In this document: in pieces, positions 1 to 7,661 of the stretch | Numbering within the stretch: the first letter of the stretch is position 1 | How the letters are laid out: each line of letters opens with the position of its first letter | Assembly (NCBI RefSeq): GCF_000424385.1 | Contig: NZ_AUJU01000005.1 | Coordinates: forward strand, 1-64,000 | Origin: Butyrivibrio sp. LC3010 | Lineage (GTDB): Bacteria; Bacillota; Clostridia; Lachnospirales; Lachnospiraceae | DNA: 64,000 nucleotides | Direction: 5' to 3' | Program-made: the position numbers and the translations under genes | Notes under the pieces: generated by a model | Seen by the model: the letters and a program-made list of their open reading frames with translations, nothing else | The model's database searches: none | Told to the model about the DNA's origin: nothing

Positions 1-239
1 GAGAGGACCGGGATGGACGGACCGCTGGTGTATCAGCTGCATCGCCAGATGCATAAGGCTGGGTAGCCAAGTCCGGAAGGGATAAACGCTGAAGGCATCT
101 AAGCGTGAAGCCCCCCTCAAGATGAGATATCCCTGCATTTAGCAGTAAGACCCCTTAGAGACTATGAGGTAGATAGGCACAAGGTGTACGCACGGTAACG
201 TGTTCAGCTGATGTGTACTAATAGGTCGAGGGCTTGTCC
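1..239 (+). rRNA. 23S ribosomal RNA, 3' end (partial)
   Basis: The window opens inside a large-subunit rRNA gene. The sequence has the universally conserved domain VI features, ending with the near-terminal GTGTACTAATAGGTCGAGGG. The 3' end is placed by resemblance to other Firmicute 23S genes and could be off by a few bases. The rest of the gene lies upstream of the window. Confidence 0.93.
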
Positions 240-452
240 AATATGGATATAGAACGAAAAAAGCGGATCAAAGATGAAGTATTCAGTGTTCGGTTTTGAA
301 GGTACGGAAGGTTTGTGAGAACTGCTTCCTTTGCAGCGATTACTGTGTAATTCCTGCCATGTGGTTATAGTCACATGATGTACGTTTCAAACAGATCTTG
401 GTATGCAAGCATCCCAGAGTCTGTTTGAACCGCACATAGCGCGGTTCAATTT
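240..452 (+). other. rRNA-tRNA spacer without a recognisable 5S gene
   Basis: This spacer lies where a 5S rRNA gene would be expected. I see neither the 5S core (CCCGAACACGGAAGTTAAG-like) nor its long terminal helix. It contains two inverted repeats: CATGTG/CACATG at 358-363 and 372-377, and a 10-bp pair TTCAAACAGA/TCTGTTTGAA at 386-395 and 420-429. These could be processing stems ahead of the tRNA cluster. No protein-coding signal is apparent. Confidence 0.6.
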
Positions 453-525
453 TCCTCAATAGCTCAGTCGGTAGAGCATTCGGCTGTTAACCGAAGTGTC
501 GTAGGTTCGAGTCCTACTTGGGGAG
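453..525 (+). tRNA. tRNA-Asn (GTT)
   Basis: A 73-nt cloverleaf. The acceptor arms TCCTCAA and TTGGGGA pair over 7 bp, the D-arm is AGCTCAGTCGGTAGAGC, the anticodon loop is CTGTTAA with GTT, and the T-loop is GGTTCGAGTCC. CCA is not encoded. It is the first gene of a four-tRNA cluster behind the rRNA operon, and is probably transcribed from the rRNA promoter. Confidence 0.95.
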
Positions 526-576
526 TTCGTTTAACGGAGTTAAACAAAAACATATCCTGTGAGGCAGGAAATATAC

Positions 577-648
577 GGCTCCGTGGTCAAGTGGTTAAGA
601 CATCGCCCTTTCACGGCGGTAACACGAGTTCGAGCCTCGTCGGAGTCA
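577..648 (+). tRNA. tRNA-Glu (TTC)
   Basis: A 72-nt cloverleaf with acceptor GGCTCCG/CGGAGTC, anticodon loop CTTTCAC (TTC), and T-arm ACGAGTTCGAGCCTCGT. CCA is not encoded. It lies 51 nt behind tRNA-Asn and 9 nt ahead of tRNA-Met. Confidence 0.95.
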
Positions 649-657
649 TTTAATTAA

Positions 658-731
658 GGAGCTTTAGCTCAGTTGGTTAGAGCAACCGGCTCATAACCGG
701 TCGGTCCTGGGTTCGAGTCCCCGAAGCTCCA
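658..731 (+). tRNA. tRNA-Met (CAT), probably elongator
   Basis: A 74-nt cloverleaf with acceptor GGAGCTT/AAGCTCC, D-arm AGCTCAGTTGGTTAGAGC and anticodon CAT. The first acceptor pair is G-C and the body resembles elongator tRNA-Met of Clostridia. An initiator would normally lack the first pair. A tRNA-Ile with modified CAT anticodon cannot be fully excluded by eye. Confidence 0.9.
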
Positions 732-738
732 TTTTAAA

Positions 739-759
739 GTCGCTTAATAGCGGCTTTTT
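739..759 (+). terminator. Terminator after the Asn-Glu-Met tRNAs
   Basis: A short hairpin, GTCGCT-TAAT-AGCGGC, is followed by TTTTT between tRNA-Met and tRNA-Leu. It would end the rRNA/tRNA transcript partially or fully, so tRNA-Leu may depend on read-through or on its own promoter. Confidence 0.55.
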
Positions 760-769
760 GTTAATAAAA

Positions 770-855
770 GCCGGCGTGGCGGAACTGGCAGACGCCCGGG
801 ACTTAAAATCCCGTGGGTAGCGATACCCGTACCGGTTCGATCCCGGTCGCCGGCA
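770..855 (+). tRNA. tRNA-Leu (TAA)
   Basis: An 86-nt class II tRNA. The acceptor is GCCGGCG/CGCCGGC, the anticodon is TAA inside ACTTAAAAT, a long variable arm (GGGTAGCGATACCC) is present, and the discriminator is A. Its 3' 21 bases (835-855) recur exactly at 4378 and 17389 and imperfectly at 11228. This marks the gene as the integration target of the island that follows. The tRNA itself is intact. Confidence 0.95.
835..855. repeat. att-like direct repeat copy 1, in the tRNA-Leu 3' end
   Basis: This is the T-arm and acceptor portion of tRNA-Leu, with the core TTCGATCCCGGTCGCCGG. The same 21 bases occur at 4378-4398 and 17389-17409. The match to the 17389 copy extends through the next three bases (GTA). 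A tRNA 3' end repeated downstream is the classic footprint of tyrosine-recombinase integration. Calling it attL is an inference because no integrase is visible. Confidence 0.85.
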
Positions 856-863
856 GTATATTT

Positions 864-899
864 GAAGAGAAGCATGCATTTGTGCTTCTCTTCTTTTTT
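864..899 (+). terminator. tRNA-Leu terminator
   Basis: An 11-bp stem GAAGAGAAGCA/TGCTTCTCTTC with a short loop is followed by a T-rich run. A close relative of the same hairpin follows the att copy at 17389, which suggests that this sequence belonged to the original tRNA 3' flank. Confidence 0.85.
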
Positions 900-953
900 A
901 GCATGAAGTAGAATAATACTCATAAAATGCTTTCTTTGCTAAGGAGACTGGAC

Positions 954-1713
954 ATGCAGTTGGAATCACATGACTTAAACACGTTAAGAAAAATCATAAG
1001 GGATTTAGAGGAAGAAAATCATAACCTAAAGTCTCTTTTATCAGATAATGGCATTGCTTATGAATCCACAAGTGTTTTTTATGAGGATGTGTTTAACAGA
1101 GATGTTTATGATGCTTGGACCAATGAGGCACAAATATACCGCGAGACAGCAAGCTGATGAGCAGGGGATTGAAAGGCTTCTAGTACCGAGATTTACACGA
1201 GTTATCAATGTAACAGGGGAAGTACTGGATATTAATAAAGCGGACAGCCTTATTATTGAAAGTGAAGTAAGAAATGAGCAGATAGTCAGCGATGTTGAAA
1301 AAGCGATTTCTGATGGTAGGACACCTTTAGTGCTTACTAAGCTCAAAAAGCATGTGGATGTAATAAGGGAGAAATTGCAAAATAAAGCAGATCATGTATT
1401 CGTCATCTATGGAGATAAGCCAAGGCAGGAATCAGGTGTTAATATTGTGGTAATAACAATGAATCCAGAGACAGTGGGATATGAGGATACTATTGAGCTT
1501 GAACTTCTTATTGATGAACTCCAAAAAGCGGGTATTTTGGTGAGAACCACCGATGATTACTCTGAATGCTATGCTGTCATAGACAAGACTATTGTCTGGA
1601 ATGGCGGGATGAACCTTTTGGGAAAAACAGATGCTTGGGATAATCTTATCAGGATAGAAGATATCCACGCAGCAGAAGAATTGCTGGAAATTACAGAGCA
1701 GATGTTGAAATAA
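954..1713 (+). pseudogene. Decayed TOTE-type helicase/nuclease protein
   Basis: Two reading frames carry pieces of one large protein. The first (ATG 954, RBS AAGGAG, stop at 1157) encodes a leucine-rich coiled segment with LRKIIRDLEEENHNLKSLL, typical of the N-terminus of TOTE-conflict-system primase/helicase proteins. The second frame, from about 1155 to 1713, has a helicase-like stretch (RNEQIVSDVEKAISDGRTPL). It then jumps to a C-terminal phospholipase-D-like nuclease motif (ECYAVIDKTIVWNGGMNLLG). The intact family is around 1000 residues, so the primase and most of the helicase are deleted. The family call is from memory of these motifs. I am fairly sure it is a relic of an anti-parasite system. 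Confidence 0.65.
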
Positions 1714-1759
1714 GTAAAAGTAAAAAATTAGAATCTATTAGTTTGAGAAAGGATACAAC

Positions 1760-3514
1760 ATGAACCTGCCAAAATTTATGAGAGCAGTAGATACAGAACT
1801 TGAAAGTATGTCAGAACAGGAGCTGAAGTCATGTCTTCGTGAATTGGCAAGAACTCTTCCTGAAAATGATAGAACTCATTTTCTTAGTATTATTGATAAT
1901 AGAAGTGGAATAGTAAAACAGGACAGTGATGAAGAAAAATTATTAAAGAAAAAAGTCGAGGATATCATATCTGTACTTGAAGAAATTGGTGAAGGTGAGC
2001 GCTGTCTTGCCAGTGAGTATAATGAAGAGTGGGATGATTGGTACAATAGTGATGATGATGAAGTTTTTTTCTCGGATCCAGAGAAAATAGTACCTGATTT
2101 TATAACAGCTATCAGACTAATCCATGAATGTGTTGACACCGAGTCGTATACAGAGGGGTATAAACTGGCAAAGGTATTATCTTCAATCAGTATTTTCGCT
2201 GATGGAGATTGGGATGATTATTGCGGAGATTCTTTAGGAATAAAGGATTTATATGAACATGAACTTATAGTAGGTCTTTTTGACAAATTGGTTGCAGAAT
2301 CATTATATCTGACATATATGGCTAAGGAATCAAGGGCACGTGCAAGTGAAATATATACAATGATGGGAAATTTTGACTGTAATGATCTTAGGCTTGAAGA
2401 TGTAATGCAGATAGGAAATCATTCTCTTCCTGAGTTCAATACCTTTTTGTCAGATTGGATAACACTCCTTGGTGCTCATAATGACTGGAGAACTAAAAGG
2501 CTTTTAAAAGAAGCAGTTTCTATGATTCAAGATGAGTATCAGGCTTTAAATGTGGCTAGAACGCATGCTGTAACGCATCCGGAATTATTTAAGCAGATTC
2601 TGGAAACCGGGGAGTCTGACGCAGATCCAATCAAGTTGTTTAGGATAGGAACGGAAGCTTTGGATAAGATACCGGATAATCTAACTATTCGCGGAGAAAT
2701 AGCGCTTTTAACTGCAAACTATGCTGGCAGGATAAATACACTACCAGGAGTAGAGCTATGTTGGTTAGAAGCTTTTAGATCAGATAGTTCTGTAGTTAAT
2801 TATCTGCGTATTCGTTTTCTTACCAGGGTTTGGAAGGATTATTCCAAGCAAGTTGAAGATATTATTGAGAGTGAATATGCCAAGACATTATCCCGCAGCA
2901 AAAGTGTAGATACGTATAATAGGGAATACATACTGAACGAAAATGCGTTATATAAAAATGATTATTGTACATTGCTTTTCTGGGAAAAGAAATTTGACGA
3001 AGTTTTTAACCTTGGGCTTTGTGAAAAACAGATGTTAGGATGGTCTAGTACCTTTATGAAGCAGGGGCTGGCTATGTTTATGCTGATTCTTTACGAAAGT
3101 GAAAAATACCAAAGCGGACTTCAGAGTATGGCTAGGTTAGCAGTGTCAGGATGTAAGCTTAATGCTGATGATTACTACAAAGGAACATGTGATTTGGAAC
3201 ACAAGGACAGTTATTCTTTGTTTATGGAGCTCTTTACTAACTTGAAGATGGAATTAGATGTCTCTGAAGATGATAAAATAAAGTGGCTTGATAAGATAGG
3301 AAAAATTATTGAAAAGCGAGTTGTTGCGATAATGGAGGCTGAAAGACGTAACTACTATGGGGAATGTGCATCATTTATTGCAGCTTTTGGTGAAGTAATT
3401 GAGTCAAGAGGGCAAAAAGAAGCAAAGCAGTCGCTTATGATGAGTTATAAAGCAAAGTATCCGAGAAGAAGGTCATTTATTCAGGCTTTGAAGAACTATG
3501 GGTTTAGAGCATAA
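1760..3514 (+). CDS. Unknown 584-aa helical protein, SWIM-associated type C-terminus
   Basis: The start is ATG 1760 behind GAGAAAGGA. The product is acidic in its N-terminal third, with an Asp/Glu-rich stretch near residues 90-105 (EEWDDWYNSDDDE). The remainder looks like an alpha-helical repeat scaffold. The C-terminal 60 residues (RNYYGECASFIAAFGEV ... YPRRRSFIQALKNYG) resemble the tail of proteins that carry SWIM zinc fingers, but I see no CxC...CxH motif here. There is no signal peptide or membrane segment, so it is probably cytoplasmic. It follows the TOTE relic and precedes the DUF5674 pair. The function is unknown; a scaffold or a defence-related role is only a guess from its neighbours. 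Confidence 0.7.
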   Translation: MNLPKFMRAVDTELESMSEQELKSCLRELARTLPENDRTHFLSIIDNRSGIVKQDSDEEKLLKKKVEDIISVLEEIGEGERCLASEYNEEWDDWYNSDDDEVFFSDPEKIVPDFITAIRLIHECVDTESYTEGYKLAKVLSSISIFADGDWDDYCGDSLGIKDLYEHELIVGLFDKLVAESLYLTYMAKESRARASEIYTMMGNFDCNDLRLEDVMQIGNHSLPEFNTFLSDWITLLGAHNDWRTKRLLKEAVSMIQDEYQALNVARTHAVTHPELFKQILETGESDADPIKLFRIGTEALDKIPDNLTIRGEIALLTANYAGRINTLPGVELCWLEAFRSDSSVVNYLRIRFLTRVWKDYSKQVEDIIESEYAKTLSRSKSVDTYNREYILNENALYKNDYCTLLFWEKKFDEVFNLGLCEKQMLGWSSTFMKQGLAMFMLILYESEKYQSGLQSMARLAVSGCKLNADDYYKGTCDLEHKDSYSLFMELFTNLKMELDVSEDDKIKWLDKIGKIIEKRVVAIMEAERRNYYGECASFIAAFGEVIESRGQKEAKQSLMMSYKAKYPRRRSFIQALKNYGFRA

Positions 3515-3594
3515 ATATGGTTTTTCAGCAGGAATAGCGTTGTTGGTTAGAAATAATCTGTTTTATAATAGGAATACGAAGGGAAAATCCACTG

Positions 3595-3945
3595 ATGATT
3601 ATTGTTGAAGAAGAAATAAAAATTGAACAGATGCCAGTTTTGGAAGACAAAATGTATTTCAATGAAGATGAAATGGTAAAGGCGGTAGCAGATGTTGATA
3701 AAGGGATACTTGCATTAAATGCAGAACTGCATTCAGATTTGGAACAGATGCTTTTGGAGAATGGATCAGATCAGAAGTCGTTATATGGATTCAATATATA
3801 TTTCGATGGTGAAATTGAGTATGATTCTATGATTAACCCACCAAGAAACAGAGAGGCAGGATTCCCGCGTGTAGGGAGAGACGTTGCAGATCCGGTTGCA
3901 AGAGAAAAAATAAAGGAGCTAGTTGAAAAATGGATAAAGATTTAA
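3595..3945 (+). CDS. DUF5674 family protein
   Basis: A 116-aa protein beginning MIIVEEEI, with the family signatures MVKAVADVDKGILALNAELH (residues 23-42), DLEQMLLENGS and the IEYDSMIN core near residue 80. The family is short, cytoplasmic and of unknown function, and is often found on accessory DNA. The gene overlaps the next by 16 nt, so the two are translationally coupled. A small overlapping pair on an island is compatible with a toxin-antitoxin-like or regulatory pair, but nothing in the sequence proves this. The length is normal for the family. Confidence 0.8.
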   Translation: MIIVEEEIKIEQMPVLEDKMYFNEDEMVKAVADVDKGILALNAELHSDLEQMLLENGSDQKSLYGFNIYFDGEIEYDSMINPPRNREAGFPRVGRDVADPVAREKIKELVEKWIKI

Positions 3946-4229
3946 GAACTACGTGGTTTGAAATGCCGGTTAGCATGCAGATTTCTAATATAGGTAGTGA
4001 GGTTTCCAGAGCAATTAATTGGAAAAATAAAGGTAATGAAAAAAGGAAAATAGGCTTTTGTGAAAAGGCGATTGAGTTTTTGCAACTTTCTATTGAAGAT
4101 CCTAAGAACAGACATAGGATTGGGGAGTTTTCGTTTTGTATTGAGGAATTGAAAGATTATTTCCTTGGAGAGAATATTTACAAAACAACCGATGAGATGC
4201 TTCACAAGTATTACGATGCCTTTATTTGA
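3930..4229 (+). CDS. Small conserved protein coupled to DUF5674
   Basis: A 99-aa protein beginning MDKDLRTTWFEMPV. It has the recurring accessory-genome pattern MQISNIGSEVSRAINWKNKG, EKAIEFLQLSIEDPKN and a C-terminal EELKDYFLGENIY. It appears mostly helical, without membrane segments or cysteine clusters. I recognise the pattern as a widespread small Firmicute protein but know no function. Its start codon lies inside the end of the DUF5674 gene, which argues for co-translation. The right-end repeat of the element begins 50 nt after the stop. Confidence 0.75.
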   Translation: MDKDLRTTWFEMPVSMQISNIGSEVSRAINWKNKGNEKRKIGFCEKAIEFLQLSIEDPKNRHRIGEFSFCIEELKDYFLGENIYKTTDEMLHKYYDAFI

Positions 4230-4278
4230 AGTATATAGTTTTGTATGAGTAATGATATTTAAAGTGATTAAGTAAAAA

Positions 4279-4377
4279 TGTGTATCCTTTACTACACGAA
4301 AATGGTACAAATTTGGTACAAAAAAGAGGCGTGGTCGGCGAAGCCCCTTTCTCTGCGGGGGTTGGAGACTGCTAAAA
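4279..4377. repeat. Right-end repeat R1 of the island units
   Basis: About 100 bp immediately upstream of att copy 2. In order it holds a small hairpin (GTGTA...TACAC), the direct repeat TGGTACAAATTTGGTACAAA, and a GGCGAAGCCCCTTTCTCTGC block that can pair CCCC with GGGG, ending TAAAAGTT at the att core. The same order occurs at 17306-17388, with partial copies at 13994 and 22893. It is probably the terminal region of the integrating element. Confidence 0.75.
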
Positions 4378-4398
4378 GTTCGATCCCGGTCGCCGGCA
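4378..4398. repeat. att-like direct repeat copy 2
   Basis: An exact 21-base copy of the tRNA-Leu 3' end, preceded by TAAAA and followed by a terminator. There is no tRNA body upstream of it, so it is a recombination footprint rather than a tRNA gene. Confidence 0.85.
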
Positions 4399-4407
4399 TT
4401 TGATAGT

Positions 4408-4454
4408 GGTCGCAAACTCAGATATTATCTGGAGTTGCGACCTTCTTCTTTTTT
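4408..4454 (+). terminator. Terminator behind att copy 2
   Basis: A strong stem, GGTCGCAAACTC with GAGTTGCGACC (4408-4442), is followed by a T-rich run. It has the same architecture as the hairpin behind att copy 3 (GCTTCAAA...TTTGAAGC). It shields the next unit from upstream transcription. Confidence 0.88.
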
Positions 4455-4565
4455 ATATATGGCGTACGGATATTTGCAGAGAAATATACAAGAAAGCTGA
4501 TGCTATATCAAGGGCTTTATTACAGTTAATATAAGGAATTAGATAAGTGTTTTTGACGAAGATAT

Positions 4566-4596
4566 TTGAATTTACCCTTGGGGCATAGTTTATCAT
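4566..4596 (+). promoter_or_regulatory. MerR-type promoter/operator 1
   Basis: The -35 is TTGAAT (4566-4571), followed by a 19-bp spacer and the -10 TATCAT (4591-4596). The spacer holds TACCCTTGGGGCA (4573-4585), a one-mismatch version of the dyad found at 8150, 14062 and 15914. The 19-bp spacing is the hallmark of MerR-activated promoters. The start codon is only 20 nt downstream, so the mRNA leader is very short. This is the weakest of the four copies. Confidence 0.8.
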
Positions 4597-4615
4597 TACG
4601 ACAGGAGCTATATTA

Positions 4616-5146
4616 ATGAAAATCATTGCTATCGGTGCGGTAACAGCAGGAGGAAAAACATCTGCAATCAATCAAATTGTTGGAAGGATTCCAAGGGCTG
4701 TAGCGCTGCACTTTGATGAGTACTCTTTTGAAGGCGAGGTTGAGGATTTTGGTCTGTGGGTTAAAAATGGAGCCGATTACAATGTTTGGAATTTAAGCCC
4801 ATTGAAGGATGATATAGAAAAAGTAATTGGTATCGGTAAATATGAGTATTTATTTTTGGACTACCCATTTGCGTACCAGAATAGCTTGATTAAAGATTAT
4901 ATTGACTGCGCTATTTTTATAGATACGCCTCTTGATATAGCTTTAGCCCGAAGAGTGTTACGTGACATGCAGGAAGCATCTGCAGATAAAATAAGGTATG
5001 AGATGGAACTTTATCTGAAACATTCCAGAGCCGCCTATACACAAATGCTAAAGGATATTAGAACAACTTCAGATTATGTGGTTGATGGCGCGCAAGAGCT
5101 TGAAACAGTTGTGGAACATATCATAAGAATAGTAGAAAAAGTTTAA
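4616..5146 (+). CDS. P-loop nucleoside-kinase-like protein
   Basis: A 176-aa protein. Its Walker A is AVTAGGKT (residues 8-15) directly after the first beta strand, followed by HFDEYSF near residue 33, where nucleoside kinases place a substrate-binding aspartate. The FLDYPFAYQ stretch resembles a Walker B strand, and TPLDIALARRVLRD resembles the lid. This layout matches the uridine kinase/nicotinamide riboside kinase superfamily, in which ATP phosphorylates a small hydroxylated substrate. The substrate is unknown. The start ATG 4616 follows CAGGAGC. The gene is expressed from MerR-type promoter 1, which links it to the MerR-methyltransferase regulon. It is cytoplasmic. Confidence 0.8.
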   Translation: MKIIAIGAVTAGGKTSAINQIVGRIPRAVALHFDEYSFEGEVEDFGLWVKNGADYNVWNLSPLKDDIEKVIGIGKYEYLFLDYPFAYQNSLIKDYIDCAIFIDTPLDIALARRVLRDMQEASADKIRYEMELYLKHSRAAYTQMLKDIRTTSDYVVDGAQELETVVEHIIRIVEKV

Positions 5147-5229
5147 CAGGCTATTTTGAGGGAAAATAATGCAGATACTTGAGTGGGCGAATAGAGGTTA
5201 AGTGACTATAGTAAGCATTTTCTGAGGCT

Positions 5230-5628
5230 GTGATCAATTCCATTGTTCATAATCACTGGGTTGAGCAGAATGCACCTTCTTTCACAGCATACAAAGATAG
5301 GCTGGAAATTCTTTCAAGAGGAAATCTCCCACCTAAACAGACAATGGAAGGCTTTTTCTTAGGAGAGTCTGTTCCGGTCAATCGAAAACTGTCGGATATC
5401 TTTTTACAGCTCCATATAAGCGAGCGTTCAGGGAGAGGTATACCAAGAACAGTTGGAAAATACGGAAGAGATGCAATTGAGTTTAGAGATAACACTATTC
5501 TTGTAACTATACCATTTGATAGATTACAGCAAGATATGGGTACAAAGGCTGCAAGTAATACAGTAAACAGAAATGACCGAAGTTTTGACCGAAGTTTAGA
5601 TAGATATGCTGTTGATAATTTGGCTTGA
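5230..5628 (+). pseudogene. C-terminal fragment of an AlbA-type ATP-binding regulator
   Basis: The frame runs EAVINSIVHNHW, RLEILSRGNLPP, NRKLSDIFLQLHI, ERSGRGIPR. This is the GHKL ATPase-like C-terminal domain of proteins with an N-terminal Schlafen/AlbA_2 DNA-binding domain (often annotated as RecG-related regulators). The AlbA domain is missing. An in-frame stop lies just before the conserved start of the domain, and the only start available is GTG 5230 inside the motif. It is therefore a 5'-truncated relic, and its remaining C-terminus also looks shortened. Confidence 0.7.
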
Positions 5629-5825
5629 CCACTGGTAGACAAGGATATTTTTAACAGAATTCCAGTTCATCAAGAGAACTTCTAAGAAATACTTAGTAGT
5701 TCGACAAGTTGGAGAAATTGATTTTTACCGTAAACTCCTTCCAGGATATTTGTATAGAATGAGGATATGGATGAAGAAGAAAAAATAGGTTATAAAAACA
5801 TAATAGTATAGGGAGTTGTGGGGAA

Positions 5826-6300
5826 ATGGCATCATCAATGGTTCATTACATAGTTTCTCGGTTTGTGGCAAGAGAACTCGGAGTAGGAGATTTAAATATG
5901 TTCCTTGTAGGATCCGTTCTTGCACCTGATACTGGGAATAAAGAAGATGGAAGTTACTGTAAATTACATTACATGGATATTCGTGAAGAAATAGCTCGGA
6001 AAGGTTTTAATTGGAGAACATTCATTGACGAGCATGCCGATAAGATGCATGAGGATTATTACAAAGGATATTGCTGTCATCACTAGATCATTATGGTAAA
6101 CAAAGTTTTAAGGGAAAATCTGTGGTTGCAAAAGTCTGTGAAAGGTATTTGATGCTTAATGCAATACATGTATCAGGCAACGAATTGGGGAGTAATGGAA
6201 CTACCCAATCGGTGAACGAGAAGAAATTAGTTGTTAGAAACAGAGTTTCAGTTCTTGGTAGAAGGAAACGAGTATGATCATATAATACGAGGAAAATTCA
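5826..6300 (+). pseudogene. Truncated zinc-dependent phospholipase C-like gene
   Basis: An intact start (ATG 5826, RBS GTGGGGAA) opens an 86-residue frame, MASSMVHYIVSRFVAREL ... FLVGSVLAPDTG. This is the same N-terminal pattern (MASS.(I/V)H, then a loop with P-D-G) as the 439-aa protein that begins at 6326. The frame breaks at 6086, and scattered remnants such as YMYQATNWGV appear in other frames up to about 6300. Intact relatives are about 200 residues or more. It looks like a decayed paralogue of the gene next door, left by duplication or separate acquisition. Confidence 0.65.
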
Positions 6301-6325
6301 TTGGCTTTGGGAGGAATGGGGATAT

Positions 6326-7645
6326 ATGGCATCAAGTATTATACATTTGGCGGTTACAAATGAACTTACGAAAAGGCATACATTCAATGATGAGGGAAGG
6401 CTAAAGTTTGGGGCGATTCTTCCGGATGCAGGAAAAGGAAAGGCAAGTCATTTAAACAAATATGTATGGGGATTTAATCGAAAGGCATATGATTTTGAGC
6501 TTTTCAGGTCTAAGTATGGAGAACTGATGAAGACAGATGATCTCTATATAGGCTATTATCTGCATCTTGTTCAGGATATTTGCTATAGACATTTTGTTTT
6601 CGACAAATATAAGTGGAATCCCATGATACCGGGGAATGTGGAGAAGCTTCATAAGGATTATTCAATAATAAATTATTATGTTGTCACACAGTACGGACTT
6701 AGCAATGATATTGAAGTGCCTGATAAATTCGAAGATGAGCTGATAGCAAGCTTATGTACTTATGATATTGATGGACTAATGAAGTCGATGGCTGACTATT
6801 TTGTTCCAGTACCTGACGATGATATTTTCTTTTTTACAAAAGAGATGGCTGATGAGTACATAGCAGAGGCTGTGGAATTGTGCCTTAAGGAACTAAAGGC
6901 ATTAGAAACAGGAGAAGGTTTGATTGATAGCTACGACAATGCATGGGACAATAAGACATATTCTTTGCTTGAAACGACCTTAACTACCAGAGATTTAGGC
7001 GGATATAGAATTGACGGAACAGAGCGTTACACCAAGTATGGCAGAATAATACGGAGTGATGTTGCAAATTATCCATCTGAGAAAGATATATCATTTTTAA
7101 AGAACTCTTCAACTACAACGATTATCGATACCAGATCTACAGAAGAAAAAGAAAGAAAGCCTCATGGACTTGCGAATATGGAAGGCTTTGAATATTATGA
7201 TATTCCAATAGAAGAAGGTAGTGGAGTTCCGGAAAGTGTAGAAGCTGTCCCGGAGAGCTACTATCAGATCGCGCATGCAGCTAACATTGGTGAAGTGTTT
7301 AGGACAATAGCAAACGCAGATTCTTCGGTTATGTTTAATTGCACTGCGGGAAAAGATAGGTCAGGGGTAATATCTGCGCTTTTACTGTGGCTTTGTGGTG
7401 TTAGGAAAAGCGATATTGTTTATGACTATATGAGGACGAAAGAAAACAATAAGAAGCGCTTTGAGCAGATACAGCAGAATTTTCCGGATCTGGATATGAA
7501 GATTGTTATTCCAAATGAGAATAATATGATCAAGTTTATGGAGATGATAGAAGCTAATCATGGAACTGTTCAGAATTATTTCACGTCAATAGGAATTACG
7601 CCTGATATTCAGCAAAAGATTATAGAAAAGCTATGTGAAGGATAA
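6326..7645 (+). CDS. Phospholipase C-like/tyrosine phosphatase fusion protein
   Basis: A 439-aa two-domain protein. Residues 1-200 follow the zinc-dependent phospholipase C-like pattern: MASSIIHLAV, FGAILPDAGKGKASH, and GYYLHLVQDICYRHFVFDK with metal-ligand-type His and Asp. Residues 215-439 form a tyrosine phosphatase of the bacterial Y_phosphatase3 type: TTRDLGGYRI, RIIRSD, TTTIIDTRS and the active-site loop CTAGKDR (Cys339, Arg345). It could therefore hydrolyse a phosphorylated lipid or small molecule in two steps, or be a dual-specificity phosphatase with a sensor domain. There is no signal peptide. The start ATG 6326 follows GGGAGGAATGGGG. A broken paralogue of the first domain lies immediately upstream. 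Confidence 0.8.
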   Translation: MASSIIHLAVTNELTKRHTFNDEGRLKFGAILPDAGKGKASHLNKYVWGFNRKAYDFELFRSKYGELMKTDDLYIGYYLHLVQDICYRHFVFDKYKWNPMIPGNVEKLHKDYSIINYYVVTQYGLSNDIEVPDKFEDELIASLCTYDIDGLMKSMADYFVPVPDDDIFFFTKEMADEYIAEAVELCLKELKALETGEGLIDSYDNAWDNKTYSLLETTLTTRDLGGYRIDGTERYTKYGRIIRSDVANYPSEKDISFLKNSSTTTIIDTRSTEEKERKPHGLANMEGFEYYDIPIEEGSGVPESVEAVPESYYQIAHAANIGEVFRTIANADSSVMFNCTAGKDRSGVISALLLWLCGVRKSDIVYDYMRTKENNKKRFEQIQQNFPDLDMKIVIPNENNMIKFMEMIEANHGTVQNYFTSIGITPDIQQKIIEKLCEG

Positions 7646-7661
7646 AGGGGATTTAATATAT

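Larger units (their letters stand above)
856..4398. mobile_element. Island unit A, bounded by tRNA-Leu att repeats
   Basis: This segment lies between the tRNA-Leu 3' end and the exact att copy at 4378-4398. It carries a decayed TOTE-like gene, a 584-aa unknown protein and a two-gene DUF5674 operon. No integrase, relaxase or replication gene is visible. It therefore looks like a cis-mobilisable or decayed integrative element. The limits are inferred from the direct repeats only. Confidence 0.55.

Noticed and set aside
691..879. Minus-strand frame across tRNA-Met and tRNA-Leu
   Set aside because: It is the antisense of two tRNA genes and has no binding site; such frames are a common artefact.
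3942..4415. Minus-strand 157-codon frame ending in the att copy
   Set aside because: It is antisense to a real gene and to the right-end repeat, without a proper start region.
6071..6277. 68-codon frame between the two phospholipase-like genes
   Set aside because: It has no RBS and no homologous pattern, and pieces of the decayed paralogue appear in the other frames.
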